Assembly (NCBI GenBank): GCA_964508135.1
Contig: CAZDSU010000040.1
Location: forward strand, 1 to 64,000
Length of the DNA stretch: 64,000 nt
Direction of reading: 5' to 3'
Source: UBA6168 sp964508135
GTDB taxonomy: Bacteria > Bacteroidota > Bacteroidia > Chitinophagales > Saprospiraceae
Positions 57,080 to 64,000 of the stretch are shown one piece after another; position 1 is the stretch's first letter, and every line of letters starts with the position of its first letter. A program made the translations under genes and the position numbers. Under the pieces are notes generated by a model. It was not told where the DNA came from, searched no databases, and saw only the letters and a list, made by a program, of their open reading frames with translations.

Positions 57080-57102
57080 AAAAAATATAACAGCAGGAAA
57101 AC

Positions 57103-57399
57103 TCAGGTCGTCGCTTCGTCCAAAAGCGATTCAATGCGGGAAAGTTTGTCGGAAAGGTCTGGTGAAGAAGCAGTCGTCTGGCTTGTGGCTTTGTGCAAAT
57201 CCACCGCGTAGGCCAAGAGCGCCATGGCAAGGCAGTCCTGTTTTTCACGGTTGGCATAGGTCAACTGGAACTTGTTCACTTTTTCGTTGACCTCTTTCAC
57301 TATCTGGCGGATGACAGGCTCGTCATTCGCCTTTATTTTCAAAGGATATGGTCGCCCCGCAATCGTCACGGTCAGTTGTTTGCTATCTTGTTCTTCCAT
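57103..57399 (-). CDS. zapA: Cell division protein ZapA
   Basis: ZapA promotes bundling of FtsZ filaments at midcell. The 98-residue protein has the N-terminal IAGRPYPLKI strand motif, EPVIRQIVKEVNEKVNKFQ and a C-terminal coiled-coil tail, all typical. It lies three bases after the stop of an upstream coiled-coil gene and belongs to the same minus-strand run as pheT. Confidence 0.88.
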   Translation of the reverse strand: MEEQDSKQLTVTIAGRPYPLKIKANDEPVIRQIVKEVNEKVNKFQLTYANREKQDCLAMALLAYAVDLHKATSQTTASSPDLSDKLSRIESLLDEATT

Positions 57400-57402
57400 A
57401 TC

Positions 57403-57693
57403 CTAAGCGTTTTGAAGCCACTCAATACATTTATCTATCTCGTTGATGTATTGGTCAATTTGCTTTCTCAACTTTTGGTTGCTTTCCGAATCATCTCCCC
57501 GCTGCCCGGCCAGTGCCTGCTGCGAGTTAGTTAATCTTTCTGTCAATTCGCCGGTGCGCTCTTGCTGTGCTTCGAGGTCGGCCTTGAGCTTGTTATTTTC
57601 CTTCGAAAGAACAGCGTTTTGCTGGCGCAATGCGGTCATCGCCTCCACCAGTTGCCGTACTTTCTGTTCGATATTTTCGAGTTGTTGGGTCAT
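57403..57693 (-). CDS. Small coiled-coil protein, possible ZapB-like partner
   Basis: The 96-residue protein is one continuous coiled coil with heptad Leu/Val positions (e.g. VRQLVEAMTALRQQNAVLSK) and ends in IDKCIEWLQNA. It lies eight bases downstream of the pheT stop and three bases upstream of zapA. Its position beside zapA suggests a ZapB-like or other division role, but sequence alone shows only a coiled coil. Confidence 0.7.
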   Translation of the reverse strand: MTQQLENIEQKVRQLVEAMTALRQQNAVLSKENNKLKADLEAQQERTGELTERLTNSQQALAGQRGDDSESNQKLRKQIDQYINEIDKCIEWLQNA

Positions 57694-57701
57694 GTGTTCA
57701 A

Positions 57702-60212
57702 TTAACGCCGAATCAGCGCTCCAAGTTTTCCCTCAAACGCCTCGATGAGTTCGCTCATCACGGCGTCCACCTCCTTGTCCTGCAAGGTGCGGGTCGGGTC
57801 TTCGAAGGTGAAGCTCACGGCGTAGGACTTTTTGCCCTCGCCGAGCTTGGTTTCGTCTTCAAAGACATCGAACAAATTTATATCTTTCAACAGCTTTTTA
57901 CCAACTTTTTTGGCAACGGCGGCAAGGTCGCTAAATTTTACGGATTTACCAATCACCACCGCAAGGTCTCTGCGCACGGTAGGGAATTTGTTCAGATCCG
58001 CAAAACTGATGGACTGTTTTTTCGCTGCCGCCAGCAGGGCGTCCCAATTCAGGTCGGCGTAAAAAACCTCGCCCCGGATGCCCATTTTCTTGCAAACTTT
58101 CGGCTGCACCTTCCCGAATGTCACCAAATCCTGCGGCCCCCGGTGGTACTTTATGCCGTAGGCAAAAACGTCGTCTTTCACCGCCGTCTCCTGAAAACCG
58201 CCACCGACGCCAAGGCGGGCGAGTACATTGCCCACAATGGACTTCAAAGTGAAGAAATCCGCCGAAACCTTCTCCTTGTTGCGCCAACTTTCTGGGTATC
58301 GTTGACCGGTTAAGAACAAAGCAAGATGCTGTGGCTCGGCATAAGCCAATTTACCACCGCTCTTTTGCTCCCCCTCCTTGGGAGGGGGCTGGGGGGAGGC
58401 CGTGTACGTCTTGCCAAACTCGAACAACTTCAAGTCCATCTGCTGGCGGTTCTGGTTGTTCACCACCGCCTCTAAGCCGCTGAACAGCATCGTGGGGCGC
58501 ATGATGTCGAGCTGCACGTTGCTCGTGTTGTTCACGAAGACGAGTTCGCTTGCTTCCTTCGGCAAAATTTCCTTGTAAAACGTTGATTGCGAGAGCGATA
58601 GGCTCATCACCTCGTTGAAGCCGTTGGCCGCTAGGTAGTCGGCGACGGTATTGCGCACGGCGTTCGGGTCGGGCTTCTCGCTGCTCACCATGCTGCTGCG
58701 GATTTGCGCAGGGGCGGGCACGTTGTCGAGGCCGAAGACCCGCAGGATTTCCTCCACCACATCGGCGGGACGGGTCACGTCGGCCTTGTTCGTCGGTACG
58801 CTGACGATGAACGAATCACCATCAAGCGACTCCCCCTTGAGGGGGTTGGGGGGCAACATTTCCAGCGCCGAGAGGATTTCCTTGATTTTTTCCTTCGGAA
58901 TTTCCATCCCAATGAGGCGGTTCACGTAATCGTAAGTCACCGCAACCTGCTGGTTTTCAATAGGTTTTGGATAAACGTCCACCACTTCGGAAGCGATTTC
59001 ACCGCCCGCCAATTCCACTATCATGGCCGCTGCCCGTTGCAGGGCATACACGCAAACGTTCGGGTCACTGCCCTTTTCAAAAACCTTGGCGGCGTCTGTG
59101 CGAAGGTCGTGGCGGGTACTGCTGCGGCGAATCCATTTAGCGTTGAAATGGGCGCTTTCGAGGAAGATGTTTCGGGTCGTGTCCTTCACGCCCGACTTCG
59201 CACCGCCGAAGACGCCGCCGATGCACATTGGCTTCGAGTCGCCGTCGCAAATCATCAAGTCATGGTCGCTGAGGCTGCGCTCCCGGTCGTCGAGGCTTTG
59301 AAATTTGGTGCCTTCCGGCAATGTTTTCACGATGATTTTCTGCCCAGCGATTTCATCCAAATCGAAGGCGTGGAGCGGCTGGCCCAGTTCATGGAGGATG
59401 AAGTTCGTCACGTCCACGATATTGCTGATGGGCCGCACCCCGACGGAAAGCAGCCGTTTTTTCAGCCAGTCGGGCGACTCGCCGATGGTCACGCCCTTGA
59501 TGCTCACACCTGCGTAGCGGGGACAAGCCTCGGCGTTTTCAACGGTCACTTCGACGGGCAACAGATATGTCATGTTTTCAAAACATGACATATCTAGCTC
59601 CGGCACTTTCACGCCGCCCGTTTGCCCAAACTGTACTTGCAACGCAGCCGCCAAATCCCTTGCCACGCCGAGGTGGCAAGTGGCGTCAGAGCGGTTCGGC
59701 GTCAGGCCGATTTCATAGACAACGTCTTTTTCGAGCTTGAAATAGTCCCGCCCGGTGGTGCCGATGGGCGTATCGGCGGGCAGCACGAGGATGCCGCTGT
59801 GGTCTTCGCCCATGCCGAGTTCGTCGGCAGCGCATATCATGCCCTGCGATTCCTCGCCCCTGATTTTGCCGAGCTTCAGCGTGAGCGGTTCGCCGCCAGT
59901 GGGGTAGAGCGTGGTGCCGATGGTGGCCACGAGCACCCGTTGCCCGGCGGCCACATTGGGCGCTCCGCAAACGATTTGGAGCAGTTCGCCCGTACCGATA
60001 TCCACTTTGGTGAGGCTGAGTTTGTCGGCGTTCGGGTGCCGCCAGCATTCCTTCACCTCGCCCACGACGACGCCTTGCAGCCCGCCCTTGATGCTTTCCA
60101 CTTCCTCCATGCCCTCCACTTCGAGGCCAAGGCTGGTGAGTAGGTTCGAGATTTCATCGGGCGATAGGTTGATGTCCAGGTATGTTTTGAGCCAGTTTAG
60201 CGATATGGTCAT
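57702..60212 (-). CDS. pheT: Phenylalanine-tRNA ligase beta subunit
   Basis: PheT forms the tetrameric phenylalanyl-tRNA synthetase with PheS and carries editing. The 836-residue protein has the N-terminal MTISLNWLKTYL, an OB-fold tRNA-binding domain (EVKECWRHPNADKLS, QIVCGAPNV), B3/B4 editing (GVFGGAKSGV), the B5 region and the C-terminal anticodon-binding domain (VRRDLAVVI). It is about 20-40 residues longer than usual because three repeats are inserted in frame (58368, 58830, 59563). PheS is not in the window. Confidence 0.96.
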   Translation of the reverse strand: MTISLNWLKTYLDINLSPDEISNLLTSLGLEVEGMEEVESIKGGLQGVVVGEVKECWRHPNADKLSLTKVDIGTGELLQIVCGAPNVAAGQRVLVATIGTTLYPTGGEPLTLKLGKIRGEESQGMICAADELGMGEDHSGILVLPADTPIGTTGRDYFKLEKDVVYEIGLTPNRSDATCHLGVARDLAAALQVQFGQTGGVKVPELDMSCFENMTYLLPVEVTVENAEACPRYAGVSIKGVTIGESPDWLKKRLLSVGVRPISNIVDVTNFILHELGQPLHAFDLDEIAGQKIIVKTLPEGTKFQSLDDRERSLSDHDLMICDGDSKPMCIGGVFGGAKSGVKDTTRNIFLESAHFNAKWIRRSSTRHDLRTDAAKVFEKGSDPNVCVYALQRAAAMIVELAGGEIASEVVDVYPKPIENQQVAVTYDYVNRLIGMEIPKEKIKEILSALEMLPPNPLKGESLDGDSFIVSVPTNKADVTRPADVVEEILRVFGLDNVPAPAQIRSSMVSSEKPDPNAVRNTVADYLAANGFNEVMSLSLSQSTFYKEILPKEASELVFVNNTSNVQLDIMRPTMLFSGLEAVVNNQNRQQMDLKLFEFGKTYTASPQPPPKEGEQKSGGKLAYAEPQHLALFLTGQRYPESWRNKEKVSADFFTLKSIVGNVLARLGVGGGFQETAVKDDVFAYGIKYHRGPQDLVTFGKVQPKVCKKMGIRGEVFYADLNWDALLAAAKKQSISFADLNKFPTVRRDLAVVIGKSVKFSDLAAVAKKVGKKLLKDINLFDVFEDETKLGEGKKSYAVSFTFEDPTRTLQDKEVDAVMSELIEAFEGKLGALIRR
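58368..58399 (+). repeat. G-rich repeat, copy 1, in pheT
   Basis: CCCCCTCC (58370-58377), the loop TTG and GGAGGGGG (58381-58388) form a stem, followed by CTGGGGGGAGG. It is in frame in pheT (encoding SPQPPPKEGEQ) and in the same orientation as copy 2. Confidence 0.85.
58830..58853 (+). repeat. G-rich repeat, copy 2, in pheT
   Basis: CTCCCCCTTGAGGGGG followed by TTGGGGGG, the same unit as copy 1 with a shorter stem, encoding LPPNPLKGES in frame. PPNPLKGE-type insertions are a pattern I recall from other Bacteroidota, indicating a dispersed element. Confidence 0.85.
59563..59595. repeat. Perfect 33-base palindrome in pheT
   Basis: AGATATGTCATGTTTT (59563-59578) and AAAACATGACATATCT (59580-59595) are exact reverse complements with a one-base centre. 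It is in frame, encoding about 11 residues (DMSCFENMTY) before LLPVEVTV. Confidence 0.93.
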
Positions 60213-60273
60213 TTTTCTGAATTTGAAGGGGCGAAGATAGGAATATGATAATTACCCTCGCATGAATGTTGGC

Positions 60274-60759
60274 CTACTCCCCCGCCAATTGCACTATTTG
60301 CGAAAACAGTCTATCGCTCAGGAAAAAATTTGCTTCGTCCCTCAACCGCTCCAAAATAGGCTTGACAACTGGCAAGAAGCCATGTTGTTTGGCCTGCAAA
60401 AGTACGCCTAACAGGCCCGTTATTTTCAGCCCCTGTTGCTCGGCAATAGCCCGCCCTTTCAATTCGTCAATCAGTAACAGGTCGGCCCCAATTTCTTTGG
60501 CAAGAACTATCGCCTGCGCTTCACCTTCGTCAATGTTCAATAAAAATTCACGAACAAGTGCTTGATTTTCAGGTGTTTGCACCTTTATATAAATGGCTCC
60601 GACGATTGGTTGGACATCAACCCCGAACTGCCGAAGCTCCAGCAATTCGTTGTGTACTTTTTGAGGAATGATGATGGTCGTGAACAGTTTTTGCAAAAGG
60701 TCGAGGTGCCCGATGAGGTAGAGATTGCTGATGACCGAAGTATCGCTGACGACTATCAT
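60274..60759 (-). CDS. DUF3368 PIN-domain toxin
   Basis: The 161-residue protein starts IVVSDTSVISNLY (first PIN acidic residue), has DEGEAQAIVLAKEIG and LLIDELKGRAIA, and then GLLGVLLQAKQ, matching the DUF3368 family of PIN-like ribonucleases. It overlaps the upstream UPF0175 antitoxin gene by four bases. The pair is the standard UPF0175/DUF3368 module; the orphan UPF0175 at 16630 is a paralogue. Confidence 0.88.
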   Translation of the reverse strand: MIVVSDTSVISNLYLIGHLDLLQKLFTTIIIPQKVHNELLELRQFGVDVQPIVGAIYIKVQTPENQALVREFLLNIDEGEAQAIVLAKEIGADLLLIDELKGRAIAEQQGLKITGLLGVLLQAKQHGFLPVVKPILERLRDEANFFLSDRLFSQIVQLAGE

Positions 60760-60998
60760 ACACCCAAAGCAGTAAGTGTTTTCAGGTCTTTCTCGACTTC
60801 TTCAATCGAAAAATGGATGGCAATCTTGCGCTTGGCAAGTTCTTTCTGGAAGGCGATGCGGTGCAGGTTCGCAACTAAAGCAGCTTTGCCCAAGGAGAGG
60901 ATTTTCCTTTCGTACAATGAAAGAGCAATTTCCAACAGGAATTCCTGTTCGGAAAGGCCGGAAGACTCAATGATTTCTGGTCCGATGACAACTCCCAT
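60756..60998 (-). CDS. UPF0175 antitoxin
   Basis: The 80-residue protein has the UPF0175 pattern: a short strand, a helix LLEIALSLYERKILSLGKA, AALVANLHRIAFQKELAKR and a C-terminal IEEVEKDLKTL. It overlaps the DUF3368 toxin gene by four bases. A TAGTTTTG -7 element lies 16 bases upstream. By family precedent it binds DNA and the toxin. Confidence 0.88.
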   Translation of the reverse strand: MGVVIGPEIIESSGLSEQEFLLEIALSLYERKILSLGKAALVANLHRIAFQKELAKRKIAIHFSIEEVEKDLKTLTALGV

Positions 60999-61014
60999 TT
61001 GCAGTAATTTTATA

Positions 61015-61022
61015 CAAAACTA
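61015..61022 (-). promoter_or_regulatory. -7 promoter element for the UPF0175/DUF3368 pair
   Basis: On the minus strand TAGTTTTG matches TAnnTTTG, 16 bases before the ATG at 60998. Confidence 0.5.
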
Positions 61023-61052
61023 AGGTTTTGGCCGTAAAATTCAAACGTTTCC

Positions 61053-62546
61053 TCACCCCCTTTCCCCTAATTCCTTCAACACCTTCTGCACCCGTTTCCG
61101 CCGTTCCTTCGCCTCCAGTACCGTTGGCGCAGCCGCCCGTTCCAAACAATTCGGGATGGGGCAGCGCTCGCAAGTCGTATTCACTTCCCGGCGGGCAATG
61201 GCAGGGTCGTCGAGAAATTTCACCCGTTTGCGCAGCGAGGGGTCAATCAGGATGCCCACGGTAATGCTCACGTTCTGGTCGGGCGAGGGGTAGGCCGGTC
61301 GGGCGAGCGTGAAGCAGAGGTACTCATCCTTGGTGTCGTGGTAGCGGCTGCGCTGCGCCCCGACGAGCGCCCCGGTGTACTTGCCGCCCTGCTGCATCTG
61401 CGAGAGGTCGTTGAGCAGCGAGGTGGCCAGCCAGCGGCGGCAGTAGTGCTCGCTGATGGCGTTGCCGTGCGGCTGGTGTCGGCGATTGAGGTGCAGTTCC
61501 TTGTCCATTTTGAACTGCCCGGTGGCGGGCGTTTGGATGAAACGGAGCAGGAACAGCTTCTCCAGCCCGAAGAATTGCGGCAACACGTTGGTCATGCGCT
61601 GGAAGAGCATCTCCGGCGATGCCTGGTATTTGCGCAGCAGGCCGAGGATGAACTCGCCGTCCCAGCGGGGCAGTTGGAAGAACGATTCCATGTCCCGGTT
61701 GAACGCCTCCCGGTTCAGCAGCAGCGCCGCCGAGAAGTAGCCCGCCTTGAAGTGGCTGAGCACTTCCTCAAAGGAATTGACCCGCAGGAGGGCGGCGGTA
61801 TTGGCTCGTTCTTTCAAGCCTAAATAATTGAATCCCAGCTCTTTACCGAACTGAAACGCCTTTTGCATATCGTTCAGCTTGCCGTTCAGCAGCAGTTTTT
61901 TCACCTTCGGCAAATAGACGGAACGGATGTCGGCCAGCTCCGGGTAGGGCGTCAGGCCGTTCTCGACGATGGTATAGCCGTAGCGTTTTTCGAGCAGCCG
62001 GGCCAATGCCTCCACCGACACGAGGGCCGTGGTCGGCAGTTTGTTCCGCTCCGCAAAATCGGCGGCAGCCTGTTCTATTTCCTCGAAATAATTGTTGTTG
62101 AGTTCCAGGTACGAGCGCAGCGCCCCGAAGTAGAAGTTCTCCTCGGCCAGTGCGTAGTTGCGGGACAGCTCGACGAGCGTGCTGATGAACGCCCCGACCT
62201 TCAGCGGCGCATTGGCGATGATTTCCACCACCTTGGCCAGGTCAATGTCGAAGAGGTCGAGGGGGAGTTCGTTGAGGAAATTGGAGTTGAGGAGGTCGGC
62301 CACGGGGCCGAGGTTTTTGCCAAGGTCGAGCGAGGTAAGCTCCGCCGCCCCCACGCCGAGCGCCCCGGCCAGCAGGGCTATTTTGTCTTCCTTCGGGAAT
62401 TTTTTGCCCTTCTCAATCTCGTTCAGGTAGGAGATGGACATGCCAGTTTGCTTCGCAAAATCAGCGAAATTATGTCCACGGGCTTGTCGCAACTGCTTGA
62501 TTTTCAACCCGAATATGATGCGCTCGTTGGGCGATTTTTGGCTCAT
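61053..62546 (-). CDS. HTH-XRE / DUF2083 transcription regulator (ScfR-like)
   Basis: The 497-residue protein has an N-terminal XRE helix-turn-helix (about 10-65, SISYLNEIEKGKKFP), a long central region in the place of an ImmA/IrrE-type domain, and a C-terminal cysteine motif CERCPIPNCLERAAAP of the DUF2083 group. Relatives regulate acyl-CoA or short-chain fatty acid metabolism (RamB, ScfR). The usual HExxH zinc motif is not seen, so peptidase activity is unlikely. A TACCTTTG element ends five bases before its ATG. It lies downstream of HMG-CoA reductase on the same strand. Confidence 0.85.
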   Translation of the reverse strand: MSQKSPNERIIFGLKIKQLRQARGHNFADFAKQTGMSISYLNEIEKGKKFPKEDKIALLAGALGVGAAELTSLDLGKNLGPVADLLNSNFLNELPLDLFDIDLAKVVEIIANAPLKVGAFISTLVELSRNYALAEENFYFGALRSYLELNNNYFEEIEQAAADFAERNKLPTTALVSVEALARLLEKRYGYTIVENGLTPYPELADIRSVYLPKVKKLLLNGKLNDMQKAFQFGKELGFNYLGLKERANTAALLRVNSFEEVLSHFKAGYFSAALLLNREAFNRDMESFFQLPRWDGEFILGLLRKYQASPEMLFQRMTNVLPQFFGLEKLFLLRFIQTPATGQFKMDKELHLNRRHQPHGNAISEHYCRRWLATSLLNDLSQMQQGGKYTGALVGAQRSRYHDTKDEYLCFTLARPAYPSPDQNVSITVGILIDPSLRKRVKFLDDPAIARREVNTTCERCPIPNCLERAAAPTVLEAKERRKRVQKVLKELGERG

Positions 62547-62551
62547 GCCAG

Positions 62552-62559
62552 CAAAGGTA
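62552..62559 (-). promoter_or_regulatory. -7 promoter element abutting the regulator start
   Basis: On the minus strand TACCTTTG matches TAnnTTTG with five bases before the ATG at 62546, the same spacing as at 29064. Confidence 0.5.
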
Positions 62560-62693
62560 GGGGGAATGCTGCGAATTTTCGCAAGAAGAAAGGAGGATGG
62601 AACGAGCGATTACAAAGCATTTTGCGAACGGGATGAACACGCTAGGAGGATGGGAACACGGACTAAACGGATGGGACAGATTTGCACGGATTT

Positions 62694-64000
62694 TTACACC
62701 ACTAGCTTTGCCCTCACTTCTTCCAAATATTCCCGAACAGCAGTAAATGACACCGTTTTACCCTCAAAATATTTCATCGCTTCCGATGCCTCGTCAGCGT
62801 TTGCACCAAGGTGGTTCAGGATATTCGCCAAGTGCATTTTCATGTGCCCAGACTGTATGCCCGTGGTCACGAGCGAGCGCACGGCAGCAAAGTTCTGCGC
62901 CAAACCTGTACTGGCGATTATCATCATCAGTTCCTCCGCCGTGGGGTTGCCGAGCATTTCCAGCGAAAGCTTTGCGATGGGATGCAGCTTGGTGAGGCCG
63001 CCCACCGTGCCGAGCGCCAGCGGCAGGTCGAGCCAGAAGCGGAAGATGCCGCCCTCGATGGTGCAGTGGCTGAGGCTTCGGTATTGCCCGTCACGGGCAG
63101 CGAAAGTGTGGCAGCCCGCCTCCACCGCCCGGAAGTCGTTGGCGGTGGCCAGCACCACGGCGTCCACGCCGTTGAAGATGCCCTTGTTGTGGGTGGTGGC
63201 CCGGTGCGGGTCGAGGTAGGCGATGCGCACGGCCTTGCGGAATTTTTCGGCGAGGGCAGCGGCCTCCAACCCATTGTCGAAGGGGCCGAGCGCCTCCACG
63301 GGGCATTCCACCCAGGCCCGCACGAGGCATTCCGGCGTATAATTGCTAAGAATGGACATGATGATGTTCATGTCCCGCTCGTCGCCCTCATCAAAAATAG
63401 GATGAGTCGAAATGAACCGGTCGAGCGTTTTTGCGAAGCACTCCAGCACCGAGTTGATGAAGTTGGCGCCCATGCTGTCGCAGGTCTCGAAAGAGACTTT
63501 CAGTTGGTAGTAGTCCGGTTCTTGGTCGGTGAAGTTGACGAGTTCGATGTCGGTGACGCCACCGCCCCGCTTTTCCATGTTGGCGGTGATGTGCGCTGCA
63601 TCCTGCTGGAGTTCGGTTTTGAGGTCTTCAATAACGCCTTCCAGCTTGCGAACGTCACCGCCCCACGAGAAGTGGACTTGTCCCAACTTCTTGGTTCCCA
63701 GCACTTTAGCATGAAAACCGCCCCGGTCAAGCCAGTACTTGGCGGCACTGCTCGCTGCGGCCACCACCGAGCTTTCCTCGATGACCATCGGCACGGCGTA
63801 CACCTTGCCGTTTATCAAAAAATTGGGGGCCACGCCAAACGGCATGGGGAAGTTGCTGAGGGTGTTCTCGCTGAATCCATCGAGGAGGCGCTGCTGTTCT
63901 TCGTCGGGATTCCACCAGCGAATGAGTTCCTGCGTGGCCTCAGCGGGGTTTTGGAAAAAATGCTCGGCCACCCATTTGACCTTGTCGGGTTTGGAGAGTT
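62694..64000 (-). CDS. Hydroxymethylglutaryl-CoA reductase, class II (5' end beyond window)
   Basis: The enzyme interconverts HMG-CoA and mevalonate. The frame is open to base 64000, where it reads LSKPDKVKWVAEHF, so the true start lies outside. About 435 residues are present, with the family motifs ENTLSNFPMPFGVAPNF, VPMVIEESSVVAAASSAAKY, FETCDSMGANFIN and the His-containing SGHMKMHLANI. The class II layout suits bacterial mevalonate synthesis, in line with mvaD at 17230. Confidence 0.93.
   Translation of the reverse strand, partial: LSKPDKVKWVAEHFFQNPAEATQELIRWWNPDEEQQRLLDGFSENTLSNFPMPFGVAPNFLINGKVYAVPMVIEESSVVAAASSAAKYWLDRGGFHAKVLGTKKLGQVHFSWGGDVRKLEGVIEDLKTELQQDAAHITANMEKRGGGVTDIELVNFTDQEPDYYQLKVSFETCDSMGANFINSVLECFAKTLDRFISTHPIFDEGDERDMNIIMSILSNYTPECLVRAWVECPVEALGPFDNGLEAAALAEKFRKAVRIAYLDPHRATTHNKGIFNGVDAVVLATANDFRAVEAGCHTFAARDGQYRSLSHCTIEGGIFRFWLDLPLALGTVGGLTKLHPIAKLSLEMLGNPTAEELMMIIASTGLAQNFAAVRSLVTTGIQSGHMKMHLANILNHLGANADEASEAMKYFEGKTVSFTAVREYLEEVRAKLVV

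Noticed and set aside
56963..57102. 6S RNA gene next to zapA
   Set aside because: The hairpin is only about 107 bases, lacks the open central bubble and resembles the dispersed repeats.

Overview
The window is a chromosomal segment of a member of the Bacteroidota, probably a Saprospiraceae- or Chitinophagales-like organism. I infer this from perfect or near-perfect TAnnTTTG -7 promoter elements before many genes, the lack of Shine-Dalgarno sites, the pheT / coiled-coil / zapA / rny and DUF4271 / hemD gene orders, an RprX/RprY-like two-component pair, a PorE-like TPR/PD40/OmpA protein, bacterial mevalonate-pathway genes and many lipoprotein signals. No rRNA, tRNA, prophage or CRISPR array was recognised.

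Layout. 1-9.9 kb holds housekeeping metabolism: nadD (cut by the window edge), fabH-efp-accB-accC, pcm, a 2-oxoacid dehydrogenase E2, lspA, kynurenine 3-monooxygenase and aroB. 9.9-17 kb is an accessory stretch around gcvP: an HNH nuclease pair, an AT-rich HTH-ImmA/DUF4411 pair, a PIN toxin with its antitoxin, and an orphan UPF0175 antitoxin. 17-24 kb carries mvaD, a 7-TM-like protein, a PBP4-type DD-peptidase and mfd. 24-35 kb carries an MFS permease, two sulfation-related enzymes facing apart, a TPR lipoprotein, the OmpA-family protein, a GH3/beta-lactamase fusion and hemW. 36-41 kb carries the two-component system, DUF4271 and hemD. 40.7-45 kb is a putative ligase cluster: two ATP-grasp-like proteins, a class I glutamine amidotransferase and a divergent esterase. 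45-55 kb carries an SDR, a frameshifted DUF3800 gene, polA, a phosphodiesterase, a four-helix-bundle (23S rRNA IVP-type) gene inside an inverted repeat, an aminotransferase and an acyl-CoA synthetase. 55-64 kb carries rny-zapA-coiled coil-pheT, a UPF0175/DUF3368 toxin-antitoxin pair, an HTH/DUF2083 regulator and HMG-CoA reductase (cut by the edge).

The most striking signal is a scattered population of small inverted repeats and short-period tandem repeats. The sequence differs at each locus, but the architecture is shared: arms built of degenerate 6-16-base words, mirrored around a short loop. At least a dozen lie between genes, including three between divergent genes where they cannot act as terminators. 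Others sit in frame inside enzymes (pheT three times; hemW, aroB, kmo, mfd, the E2 gene and the GH3 gene). One copy at 51875-52332 has 30-base arms that exactly enclose the four-helix-bundle gene. My main hypothesis is that this is a mobile or templated hairpin element family, with the four-helix-bundle protein as the only encoded component and the empty hairpins as its derivatives. This is inference; the repeats themselves are seen directly.
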